Origin: Polyangium fumosum
GTDB lineage: Bacteria; Myxococcota_A; Polyangia; Polyangiales; Polyangiaceae
DNA: 64,000 nt
Reading direction: 5' to 3'
NCBI RefSeq assembly: GCF_005144585.1
Contig: NZ_SSMQ01000045.1
Location: 42,665 to 106,664, forward strand
The position numbers and the translations under genes were made by a program. This document shows positions 52,801 through 60,495 of this stretch, in pieces. Position 1 is the first letter of the stretch. Every line of letters begins with the position of its first letter. Under the pieces are notes generated by a model. The model was given only the letters and a program-made list of their open reading frames with translations, made no database searches and had not been told where the DNA came from.

Positions 52801-52924
52801 CGCCGGGTACGAGCGCGAGCAAGCGCGGCGCGGCCTGCGCCCGAACGGGCCGAACGTGACCGAGGACATGCTGCGCCGGCTGGAGATCGTCGAGCTCGCG
52901 CGTGTCGACGTGGAGGTTCCGTGA
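49835..52924 (+). CDS. Pseudokinase fused to exported pentahaem cytochrome c
   Basis: 1029 residues. Residues about 1-270 keep a kinase-like outline (RRKLGTSLAELLRE, TPPEQAAGA, RYVLGLLLYRLLAGEHPF) but lack HRD, the catalytic Lys and DFG, so it is a pseudokinase. A linker leads to one membrane helix (about 312-335). The outside part has five CXXCH haem motifs (near residues 365, 441, 486, 590 and 639: CASCH, CVNCH, CVFCH, CGSCH, CQDCH), several His that may be axial ligands, and a long beta-rich C-terminus. Multihaem cytochromes normally carry electrons in respiration; the fusion to a kinase fold suggests redox-linked sensing. Overlaps neighbours by 4 bp at each end. Confidence 0.88.
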   Translation: MMKRARPEASGIAAGAPLPPLGRASRFACEGGRELFRLPSSDEAAARRLLGFGEASIGGFTLGGVDDEGVWIVRRKLGTSLAELLRERKGPWPWREALGITLAVAEGLAACEKASLFPGPLSLEGVYVDDEGAVVVAAPRLVGAILGAQEGGSRGGTAEISPRWTPPEQAAGAVWDSAANRYVLGLLLYRLLAGEHPFAGAGLRHALDEAAQREAPPFVDAVARALPTGLQSLCLRLLDPEPARRPDRAVTVTQELGRFLRGESASAAAPRPTRDRKPAETRARTADDPPGVPAERPAPAQRVAAAGKPSPAKSAWISAGLPIGAGLLVAAFAFSRLAPAPAEAPKQEIAPLTPITSVGTTSEACASCHPRQAAEWRRSVMAHSVKSPLFNGLESLIEEQVGRDEDCPNGAGILRRVNASTACRNRQSGVAVTGSGGEHWCVNCHSPAEKIERPLPAWDGRAGGDPTTRKPVRDLLGAQGIEGISCVFCHTVHGPVGGRGGGRGGYEGNPTWTSFVTGAVFPARPEDNRGLFGIANSGYDLRNEELFLENSRAPRPIASASAGAPDSIDPLVHRRPSERADAYLRTSEFCGSCHDVRLFGSDVLGVQKGEHFKRLRNAYSEWAAWARDEERRGKTPATCQDCHMSTYPGVCEPGAPASGEAEPECPPGSHFVARAPGVFPTGRSADNSPKATNVSTHYFSGVDLPLSDEFPNSLVDETTIDAHGIPLGARRRRDLLLRHTFRFEIDGARRGGAGIEIPIVVENVGAGHRVPAGFSQEREFWVHLVVRDRDGGVVYEVGRVGRPDEDLHDKTFVRVNTNPSSLDERGRPLGLFGADVRDGPDVPRWSPPPERGGTSFRGKGLVNFQNGFLRCVRCIGVIGPDGRCEPGPGQGFLRADRFDDGDYDIDTGECRSNLSLDHALFETYFPVGALDASRGQVRGPDAIVDTRSLPPNVPIRFTYDLDAGARRGPFRVEARLLFRAFPPFLIRAFAGYEREQARRGLRPNGPNVTEDMLRRLEIVELARVDVEVP

Positions 52925-55281
52925 CCTCGGGTTCGCCCGCGACCTCGGGGGAGCGCGCGGCGTGGCCGGCGGCGGTGTGGGAGGCGCCGGTGTTTCGGGG
53001 CCTCGACGCGCGCGCGCGCCGCGAGATCGAGGACGCGGGGCGCATGCTCTCGGTGGCCGAGGGCGAGGTCGTTTACCGCGCAGGAGCGGCGGCGCCCGCG
53101 TTTTACGTGGTCGCCGAGGGCATCGTCGCGCTCTCGGCCGTGCGTCGCGGCGAGGATCACGAGAGCGAGCTGCGCGTGGCGGGCAAGGGCGCCTCGTTCG
53201 GCGAGGAGGCGACGGCGTTCGGGGCGCGCAGCGCGACGGCCACCACGCGCGCATCATCGCGGCTCTGCGAGGTGCCGGCGCACGTCTTCCAGCGCGCGGC
53301 GGCGCGCAGCGGCAAGGCCGAGGTCGCCGAGCGGCTCGAGCGCATCCTGCGCCGCGCCGCCACGCGCGACTTGCTCCACACGATGGCCTTCGCCCGCGCG
53401 CTCGATCCCGAGGACGTCGACGTCCTGCTCGACGCGGCCCGCTACCAGCGCTTCGAGCGCGGGCAGCCTGTCTACCGCGAAGCGGACCCCTCGACGGACC
53501 TCTTCCTCGTCGCGGACGGGATGATCCAGATCCAGACCGACGACGGCGAGCGCCTGCGCGTCCGCGCCTACCTCGGCCGCGGCGATTTTTTCGGCGACGC
53601 GGAGATCGAAGCCGGCACGCCGCGCCTCTCCAGCGCCGTCGCGAGCGGCCCGTCGCTGCTCATCGCCGTCGACGCGCGCACGTTCCGCGGCATCACGGCG
53701 CGCCATCCGGATCTCTTCGGCGCGCTCCGGCGCATCGCGCTCGATCAGCAGGCATCCCAGCGCGCCGTGATCGGCCGCTCCGCGGAGAACGCCACGCAGC
53801 ACGCCTTCCGTGATCTCTACCGGCTCAAGGTCGCGCGATCGCTGCTCGTCATCGACCTCGAGACCTGCGTGCGTTGCGGGCATTGCGCGTGGGGATGCGC
53901 GGAGATGCACGGAGAGGCGCGGATCGTGCGGCGCGGCGACAAGATGGTCGCGCGCGCCCTTGCGCGATCCGAGGCGCCGCGCAGCTTGCTCCTGCCGAAC
54001 TCGTGCCAGCACTGCGCGAACCCGAGCTGCATGATCGACTGCCCCACGGGCGCGATCGGCCGCGAGCCCGACGGCGAGGTCTTCATCCGCGAGGCGCTCT
54101 GCACGGGCTGCGGCGCGTGCGCCAAGGCCTGCCCCTGGGACAACATCCAGATGGCCGCCCGCCCGGCCGCGACGCCGCGCCCCGCGGGCGGCGCCTACCC
54201 CGACGTCGCCGTGAAATGCGACCTCTGCCGCGGCTACGAGGGCCCCGCCTGTGTGCAGGTGTGTCCGACCGGCTCGATCTTCCGCATGAACCCGAGCGAG
54301 GAGCTCGCCGACGTGCGTGACATGGGGTTCGGGGCGGAGGGCGCCGCAGGGCGACCCGGAGCCCCGAGCGTCAACCCGCTGCTTGGCGGATCCACGGCCC
54401 GCGCCGAGGTGCAGAAACAAGGCGCGAGCGCGGCCGGCCTCGTCGCGGGCGGCGCGATCGCGGGCGCGGCCGTCGGCGTGGTCGGCATGATCATGCACGC
54501 GCGGGGGCTCTGGCGGGCGGACGCGGGCCTCGGCGCCGCGGCGGGCCTCCTCGCGGCCGCGGGGTTCGTCCTGCTCGTCCTCTACGCCGTGCCGAAGCGC
54601 CTCGTGCGCCTGTGGATGCGCAAGCGCGCGGGCGACGAAGCGACCGAGCCGCGCACGCCCGTCGCGTCCCGTGTTCGTCCGCAGCTCGCGATACATCTCG
54701 CGCTTGGCCTCGTCACGACGGGCCTCGTCATCGCACACGCGCCGATGTCCCCGATCGCCCCGTCCACGGCGGGCGGCGCGCTCCGGCTCGTCTTCCTCGC
54801 GAGCGCGCTCGTGGGCGGCTTCTCGGCGCTCGCGTACGCCTTCCTCCCGCGCCGCATGGCCCGCATCGAGCGCTCGGCCGCGCTGCCCGAGGACTTCGCC
54901 GCCGCGCGCAGGGATCTCGTCGACAGGCTGTATCGCGAGGTGAGCGGCAAGAGTGATCTCGTGAAAAAGATCTTCGACAAGATCCTCGTGCCCTTCGCGA
55001 TGAGCTCCGTGGGGCCGCTCCTCCTGCTCGTGTCCGGCAGGACGCTGCGGCAGGAGGAAGAGGTCTTGCGGGCCCGGATCGAGCGGGTCCTCGAAGGGCG
55101 CGGCAAGGAGCGGCTCGCGGGCCTCGACGGGCTCGTGCGGATCGTCGTGGAGCTCCGCGCGCTGCCGGCGCAGAGGCTCCTCCTTCGGCTGCTCCGCGTG
55201 GGGCTCCCGCTCCACATCCTGACGTTCGGCATGGCGATGGCGCTGCTCGTGGTGCACGTGGCGGCCGTGATGAAGCGGTGA
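52921..55281 (+). CDS. Double cNMP-binding / 4Fe-4S ferredoxin / membrane fusion protein
   Basis: 786 residues from a GTG overlapping the previous stop (GTGA). Two CRP-type cyclic-nucleotide-binding folds (about 24-140 and 148-265; GKGASFGEEATAFG and GRGDFFGDAEIEAG correspond to phosphate-binding loops). Then a ferredoxin domain with four cysteine clusters (CVRCGHCAWGC, CQHCANPSCMIDCP, CTGCGACAKACP, CDLCRGYEGPACVQVCP) like HybA/NrfC/DmsB electron-transfer subunits. The C-terminal 300 residues have about four or five membrane helices. No catalytic subunit is adjacent. No signal peptide is seen, so Fe-S centres would be cytoplasmic. Confidence 0.9.
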   Translation: MTSGSPATSGERAAWPAAVWEAPVFRGLDARARREIEDAGRMLSVAEGEVVYRAGAAAPAFYVVAEGIVALSAVRRGEDHESELRVAGKGASFGEEATAFGARSATATTRASSRLCEVPAHVFQRAAARSGKAEVAERLERILRRAATRDLLHTMAFARALDPEDVDVLLDAARYQRFERGQPVYREADPSTDLFLVADGMIQIQTDDGERLRVRAYLGRGDFFGDAEIEAGTPRLSSAVASGPSLLIAVDARTFRGITARHPDLFGALRRIALDQQASQRAVIGRSAENATQHAFRDLYRLKVARSLLVIDLETCVRCGHCAWGCAEMHGEARIVRRGDKMVARALARSEAPRSLLLPNSCQHCANPSCMIDCPTGAIGREPDGEVFIREALCTGCGACAKACPWDNIQMAARPAATPRPAGGAYPDVAVKCDLCRGYEGPACVQVCPTGSIFRMNPSEELADVRDMGFGAEGAAGRPGAPSVNPLLGGSTARAEVQKQGASAAGLVAGGAIAGAAVGVVGMIMHARGLWRADAGLGAAAGLLAAAGFVLLVLYAVPKRLVRLWMRKRAGDEATEPRTPVASRVRPQLAIHLALGLVTTGLVIAHAPMSPIAPSTAGGALRLVFLASALVGGFSALAYAFLPRRMARIERSAALPEDFAAARRDLVDRLYREVSGKSDLVKKIFDKILVPFAMSSVGPLLLLVSGRTLRQEEEVLRARIERVLEGRGKERLAGLDGLVRIVVELRALPAQRLLLRLLRVGLPLHILTFGMAMALLVVHVAAVMKR

Positions 55282-55298
55282 GGGGAGGCGATCCTTCG

Positions 55299-57698
55299 AT
55301 GGCCGAGCGTGATCGCAGGGACGAACCATCCGCCGGCAAACCTCCCGCCGCGTTGCCCACGCTCTACGCGTCGCCCCTCGGGGACGCCCGGGATCGTGCC
55401 GCCGTCCCGCGCGAGCTCGCCCGAGGCCGCGCCGCCAAGCGGGCCGAAAAGACCTCCGACGTCACCCGCTTCCGCGGCGTCCTCACCGCCACGGTCGTCG
55501 CCGCCGCCGCCGCGGGCCTCTCGGCCTTCCTCGTCCCGCCCCCCGGCGGCCACGCCTCGCCCGGACCGCTCTCGCGCCCGCATGCGCGCGCCGAGAGCGT
55601 CACCTGCGCGAGCTGCCACGGCACCGCCGCGGCCGAAAAACGCCCCAACGAAGCCTGCGCCACCTGCCACGGCGCCCACGCGCCGCGCCGCCGCCCCCAC
55701 GAGCGCCTCTTCAAATCCGGCGCCATGCGCTGCTCGACCTGCCATCCCATCCACCAGGCCGATCAGGGCGTCGCCTTCGTCCCCGGCGAGCCTCCGATCC
55801 GCTTCGCCCCCGGCGTCGAGCGTGTCCTCGACGACGCGCCGCCCGCGCACATCCAGGCCACGGTCCCCATCGTCACGGCCGCGAGCTGCAAGGGCTGCCA
55901 CGACCCGCGCTCCCCGCGGGATCCCATCTCCCGCTGCTTCGCCCCCGGCACGGAAAAACTCGGCCCCGACAAGCCGTCCCTCTGCTTCGACGAGCATTTT
56001 TACGGTGGGGGGCTCCGGTCGGACCGCGATGCGGTCCTTCCTCTTTACGGTGGGGGGCTCCGGTCGGACCGCGATGCGGTCCTTCCTCTGCCCCCCACGC
56101 CCCCCGCGCCCCCCGCGCGCGCGGGCGGTGGGCCTCGTTCCGGCGGTGTCTGCGCCGCCCAGCACGGCGAGGACAGGCACGTCGCCTGGGACGCCGCGCG
56201 GGATGTCGCCCTCGCCGTCCCCAAGCTCGATCGCCCCGCGACGAGCGCGCTCGCGTGGCTCTGGCTCGGCACCGGCACGCTCGCGTTTGCCCTCACGCTC
56301 GGCCTCGTCCGCGGCTCGGGCGCCCTCCGCGCGCGCCGCCGCAAGGCCCAGGACAAGCCCCAGGCCGCCGAGGCCCTCCTCAAGCCGCAGACCCGCGTCC
56401 GCCTCCCGCAGATCGACACCCAGACCTGCCTCGGCTGCTACGCCTGCGTCGACGCTTGCCCCTACGACGTGCTCGAGGTCCAGAAGTACGTCGCCGTCGT
56501 CGTGCGCCCCGAGGCCTGCTGCGGCCTCACGCTCTGCGAGCAACGTTGCCCGAACGGCTCGCTCCGCATCACCGACGGCGACACCATCGGCGACCGCCCG
56601 CGCATCGACGACGCCCTCCAGAGCCTGGACACCCCCGGCCTCTTCCTCGCCGGCGACGTGACGGGCCTGCCGCTCATCAAAAACGCGATCCTCCACGGCG
56701 CCCACGCCGTCGAGAAGATCGCCGCGGGCCTCGCAGCAGAAGGCGCCTGGACGGGCGGAGGCGAGCGCCCGAAGGACCTCGTCATCGTGGGCGCGGGCCC
56801 CGCGGGCATCAGCGCGGCCCTCCGCGCGAAGGAGCTCGGCCTCTCGTTCGAGGTCATCGAGCAAGGCTCGGTCGCGCAGAGCATCCGCAGCTTCCCCCGC
56901 GGCAAGCTCGTCTTCGATCAGCCCCTCGACCTCCCCCTCACGGGCAAGCTCTGGCTGAAGGAATCCACCAAGGAAGAGCTCCTCTCGCACTGGATGCGCA
57001 TCATCCGCAAGGAAGACCTCCCGATCCGGCAGGACACGCGCATGACGGCCGTCTCCCGCGAGGCCGACGGCAAGCTCTTCCGTGTCAGCACCGAGTCAAC
57101 GCTTGGGGGGTCCGCTCCGCGAGCGGAGCTTCCCCCCCAAACCCCCCGCGAAGGCGGGCCGCCGCGGGACATCCTCGCCCGCCGCGTCCTCTTGGCCATC
57201 GGCCAGCGCGGCACACCCCGCCGGCTCCCCATCGAACTCTCGCCCGAGGTCGAGGCCCGCGTGTTTTACCACCTCGCCGACGCCCGAAGCTTCGAAGGCA
57301 AACGGATCCTCGTCGTCGGCCTCGGCGACGTCGCCATGGAGATCGCCGTCGCCCTCGCCCGCCAGCCCGGCACCACGGTCACCGTCCTCCACCGCGGCCC
57401 CACCTTCACGCGCGGCAAGTCGCGCAACATCGACGAGGTCAAGCGCATGCACGCCGCCGGCCGCCTGAGCCTGCGCTTCGAGACCGAGATCGCGGCCCTC
57501 GACCCGGACGCCGCCACCCTGCGCGCCCGCGGCAAGGACGACGAGCGCGTCCCCTACGACGCCGTCTTCGTCCTCATCGGATCCATCCCCCCCTGGGACA
57601 CCCTGAAGGCCTGCGGGGTCCGGGTGGCCGCCGAAGCGCACCTCGGACCAGATCGTTCCCCCTCGATCTTCGTCCAAGGACCCACCGCCGCACCGTAA
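55299..57698 (+). CDS. Tetrahaem cytochrome / 4Fe-4S / FAD-NAD(P) oxidoreductase fusion
   Basis: 799 residues. One N-terminal helix (VLTATVVAAAAAGLSAF), four CXXCH motifs (near 103, 120, 145 and 197), a repeat-derived insert (234-263), a second membrane helix (about 315-335), a 4Fe-4S pair (CLGCYACVDACP near 376; CCGLTLCEQRCP) and, from about 490, a pyridine-nucleotide oxidoreductase domain with VIVGAGPAGISAAL and VVGLGDVAMEIAVAL. The predicted path runs from NAD(P)H via FAD and Fe-S to exported haems. ATG at 55299 has GGGGAGG upstream; the GTG at 55278 overlaps the previous stop and is possible. Confidence 0.88.
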   Translation: MAERDRRDEPSAGKPPAALPTLYASPLGDARDRAAVPRELARGRAAKRAEKTSDVTRFRGVLTATVVAAAAAGLSAFLVPPPGGHASPGPLSRPHARAESVTCASCHGTAAAEKRPNEACATCHGAHAPRRRPHERLFKSGAMRCSTCHPIHQADQGVAFVPGEPPIRFAPGVERVLDDAPPAHIQATVPIVTAASCKGCHDPRSPRDPISRCFAPGTEKLGPDKPSLCFDEHFYGGGLRSDRDAVLPLYGGGLRSDRDAVLPLPPTPPAPPARAGGGPRSGGVCAAQHGEDRHVAWDAARDVALAVPKLDRPATSALAWLWLGTGTLAFALTLGLVRGSGALRARRRKAQDKPQAAEALLKPQTRVRLPQIDTQTCLGCYACVDACPYDVLEVQKYVAVVVRPEACCGLTLCEQRCPNGSLRITDGDTIGDRPRIDDALQSLDTPGLFLAGDVTGLPLIKNAILHGAHAVEKIAAGLAAEGAWTGGGERPKDLVIVGAGPAGISAALRAKELGLSFEVIEQGSVAQSIRSFPRGKLVFDQPLDLPLTGKLWLKESTKEELLSHWMRIIRKEDLPIRQDTRMTAVSREADGKLFRVSTESTLGGSAPRAELPPQTPREGGPPRDILARRVLLAIGQRGTPRRLPIELSPEVEARVFYHLADARSFEGKRILVVGLGDVAMEIAVALARQPGTTVTVLHRGPTFTRGKSRNIDEVKRMHAAGRLSLRFETEIAALDPDAATLRARGKDDERVPYDAVFVLIGSIPPWDTLKACGVRVAAEAHLGPDRSPSIFVQGPTAAP
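55998..56088 (+). repeat. Two 45-bp in-frame repeats inside the tetrahaem gene
   Basis: TTTACGGTGGGGGG-led unit repeated exactly twice, each encoding the 15 residues YGGGLRSDRDAVLPL. It belongs to the family-B hairpin set and keeps frame, with a Pro-rich stretch after it. Confidence 0.9.
57103..57150 (+). repeat. Family-B palindromic repeat inserted in the FAD domain
   Basis: GGGGGGTCCGCTCCGC-G-AGCGGAGCTTCCCCCC plus AAACCCCCC; encodes GGSAPRAELPPQTP in the middle of an otherwise conserved oxidoreductase domain, probably a surface loop. Confidence 0.85.
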
Positions 57699-57756
57699 GC
57701 TCGTCCCCGCGAGCACCGTTGTTGCAGGCGCCGATGCTCGATACCCGGAGAGAGCC

Positions 57757-59307
57757 ATGAAATCGTCCCGCGTCGCCGTCCTCGCCTTCGCAGGCATGCT
57801 GCTCACGAGCTTTTCCGTCTACTCGTTCACCCCCCCCGGCGGCCTGCCGTCCTCGCCCGAGCCCACCATCGGCGCCGAGGTGACCGAAGAAAATTCCACG
57901 ACCGAGAAGGCCATCGACGCGACGAACCAGGCCGAAATCGCCCACTTCACCGCAGGCTCGACCGTGATGATCGACGGGCGCATGGGTCACCCGAAGATCC
58001 TCGAGAATGCCCGCGGCGAGACGTTCCTCATGCTCGAAGCCCGCGCAAACGCGGGCGATCGCGCGCAAGCCGCGCCCCAGGTGAACCTCTCCATCGTCAT
58101 CGACCGCTCCGGCTCGATGAAAGGCACCCGCCTCCGCAACGCCATCAACGCCGCGATCGGCGCCGTCGAGCGCCTCCACGACGGCGACATGGTCTCGGTC
58201 GTCACGTTCGACACGCGCACCGAGGTCGTCGTCCCCGCCGTCGTCATCGGCCCCTCGACCCGCAGCTCGGTCGTCTCGTCGATCTCCGGCATCACGCTCG
58301 GCGGCGACACCTGCATCTCCTGCGGCATCGAGACCGCGATGGCCGAGATGAACCGCGCGAGCGACGGCCGCATCAGCCGCATGATCGTCCTCAGCGACGG
58401 CGACGCAAACCACGGCCTGAAAGACGTCCCCGGCTTCCGCAGCCTCGCGCAACGCGCCCGCGACCGCGCCATCGGCATCTCCACGGTCGGCGTGGACGTC
58501 GATTACAACGAAAAAATCCTCTCCGCGCTCGCCGTCGAATCCAACGGCCGGCACTATTTCGTGGAAAACGACGCCGCGCTCGCCCGCGTCTTCGAAGGCG
58601 AAGCCGAGGCCCTCACGCAAGCCGTCGCGAGCGGCGCCGAGGTCGACATCGATCTCGCCCCCGGCGTGGAGCTCGATCGCGTCTTCGACCGCTCCTTCCG
58701 GCGCAGCGGCAACCGCGTCACCGTCCCGCTCGGCACCTTCAGCGGCGGCGACGTGAAGACCGTGCTCATCAAGCTGCGCGTCCCCTCGAACGCGAAGGGC
58801 GAGCTCGCCGTCGCGTCCGTCGACATGCGCTACAAGGATCTCGTCAAGAACGAGGACGGCCGCTGCAGCGGCAAGCTCGGCGTCGAGGTGGTCGAAACGG
58901 ACGCGAGTGCTCTCGACGCCGTCGTCGCCGGCCGCGTGAACCGCAGCGAGACCGCCTCCGCACTCGAAGAGGCAAACCGCCTGTTCGAGCAAGGCAAGGT
59001 CGCCGAAGCCCGCCGCCGCATCGAGAGCCGCGAGCAAGCCCTGCGCGACTCCGCCGCGAAGGCCAAGACCGACGCCCCCGCCGCCCGCGCCGCCGACGTC
59101 GCCTCCGACTTCGACCGCCAGCTCGCCGTCGTGCAACAAGCACAATCCGGCTTCGCCGCGGCCCCGGCCGTCGCCGCCGCCCCAGATCCCGCAGGCCCCT
59201 TCGCCACGCCGCCTCCCGCAGCAGCCCCGATCGCCCCCACCGAGTCCCGTCAGGGCCGCAAGGCCGTCCGCTCGAACCAGGAAGCCGCGACGAACATGGG
59301 CTTCTGA
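57757..59307 (+). CDS. Exported vWA-domain protein
   Basis: 516 residues. N-terminal signal helix (VLAFAGMLLTSFSVYSF), then a vWA domain with MIDAS VIDRSGSMKG, TFDTRTEVV and LSDGDANHG, a second beta domain and a C-terminal coiled coil (RLFEQGKVAEARRRIE) with Ala/Pro tail. Related to YfbK/inter-alpha-trypsin-inhibitor-like proteins. GGAGAGAG before the ATG. 58 bp after the oxidoreductase. Confidence 0.85.
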   Translation: MKSSRVAVLAFAGMLLTSFSVYSFTPPGGLPSSPEPTIGAEVTEENSTTEKAIDATNQAEIAHFTAGSTVMIDGRMGHPKILENARGETFLMLEARANAGDRAQAAPQVNLSIVIDRSGSMKGTRLRNAINAAIGAVERLHDGDMVSVVTFDTRTEVVVPAVVIGPSTRSSVVSSISGITLGGDTCISCGIETAMAEMNRASDGRISRMIVLSDGDANHGLKDVPGFRSLAQRARDRAIGISTVGVDVDYNEKILSALAVESNGRHYFVENDAALARVFEGEAEALTQAVASGAEVDIDLAPGVELDRVFDRSFRRSGNRVTVPLGTFSGGDVKTVLIKLRVPSNAKGELAVASVDMRYKDLVKNEDGRCSGKLGVEVVETDASALDAVVAGRVNRSETASALEEANRLFEQGKVAEARRRIESREQALRDSAAKAKTDAPAARAADVASDFDRQLAVVQQAQSGFAAAPAVAAAPDPAGPFATPPPAAAPIAPTESRQGRKAVRSNQEAATNMGF

Positions 59308-59312
59308 CGGGA

Positions 59313-59620
59313 CGCCGGGGTTTCACCCCGGACCCCGACCAGGGGCTGTCCGCCCCTGGACCCGGACCAGCCAGGGGCTGGACCCAAGCTCGATGAACTG
59401 CGCTCCGCGCAGTTCATCGAACAGGCCCGGTGAAGACCAGCAACGATCCTGCCAACCAAGACAGCCGCGCTGCTGGTTCGGCTGGCACCCCGGCTCCTTC
59501 GTCGGCCTGTTTGAAAAACTGCGCGGAGCGCAGTTTTTCAACCCTGGGTCCAGCGCCTCGCTGGTCCGGGGTCGAGGGGGCGGACAGCCCCCCGCGGGGA
59601 CCGGGGCGGAGCCCCGGGCG
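59313..59620. repeat. Large compound inverted repeat (family A)
   Basis: Left part: CCGGGG-CCCCGG, CAGGGGC-GCCCCTG, AGCCAGGGGCTGG, then GATGAACTGCG-CGCAGTTCATC. Right part repeats the same modules inverted: AAAAACTGCG-CGCAGTTTTT, CCGGGG, GGGGGCGG, CCGGGG-CCCCGG. The middle (59425-59510) has no gene. Related to 8450-8555 and 63825-63866. Confidence 0.75.
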
Positions 59621-59641
59621 TGGCGTGCATGGCCCGTAGGC

Positions 59642-60442
59642 TCAGCCGTCGGCGCCCGTCTCCGCCCGCGTCGCCGCCATCTCGAACTCGTTCGTTTCGC
59701 CCGGCTGACGCTGCGAGGGCCGCACGCGCCCCGCCAGCTCCTCCAGATCCGCCAGCGCGAACGTCGACGAAAGGACCGCCGCCCCGCGGCTGAACGCGCG
59801 ATCGTTCGCCTCCATCGCCGCCCGCTTCTGCCGCAACGTCGCCTCGGCCTCGCGTGCCTCGCGCGCCACCGCCGCGAGCGCCTTCTCCAGCGGCGGTAGC
59901 TCGAGCTCGAGCTCTTCGGCAAAAGCCTCCCGATCGAGCGAGAGCCCCCGCCGCCGCGGCGCCGGCAGCCGCACCGACTCGTCGCGCAGCGCATCCAGCA
60001 CCGAACGCCCGATATTCGCGAGCACCGAAGGATCCGTCGGCACCGCCTCCAGGAGGTGCAGCCTCGGCAGCCCCGCCATCCCGCACGTCGTCTCCACCGC
60101 CGCGCGCAGATCCACCAGGATCCGCCGCACCTTCTCGACCGCCTCGTCCCGCGCCTTGCGAGGCGCCGCGTCGTCGGCGAGCTCCCGCTCGTGGGCCGCA
60201 TCGGCGCGCACGAGCGCCTCGTTCTCCGTCGCGATGAGCCTGCCAACGAGGCGCAGGAAGAGCCCCACGTCCGGCATGTCCTCGTCGGGCCGGAGGTGCG
60301 GCGAGAGCAGCTCGGCGACACGTCCCGCCACCTCGTTTGCGTGCGTGTGCGCTGCCGCGGTCACGGCGCGCGCGGACTTCTGCCGATCGGTGACGGCCTT
60401 GGATGCCATGCGGGGAAAGGACCTCCTCGACCGCGGCATCAT
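59642..60442 (-). CDS. Hypothetical coiled-coil protein
   Basis: 266 residues, unrecognised. Mostly helical, with charged heptad-like stretches (LEKALAAVAREAREAEATLR). No signal or membrane helix. GAGGG precedes the paired ATGs at 60442/60439; an ATG at 60409 is an alternative. Divergent from mltG. Confidence 0.65.
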   Translation of the reverse strand: MMPRSRRSFPRMASKAVTDRQKSARAVTAAAHTHANEVAGRVAELLSPHLRPDEDMPDVGLFLRLVGRLIATENEALVRADAAHERELADDAAPRKARDEAVEKVRRILVDLRAAVETTCGMAGLPRLHLLEAVPTDPSVLANIGRSVLDALRDESVRLPAPRRRGLSLDREAFAEELELELPPLEKALAAVAREAREAEATLRQKRAAMEANDRAFSRGAAVLSSTFALADLEELAGRVRPSQRQPGETNEFEMAATRAETGADG

Positions 60443-60495
60443 GGCCCTCGGAGGCGCCCCGTGGCAACGTTCGGCTTGACGCCCTTCGGCGTTTG

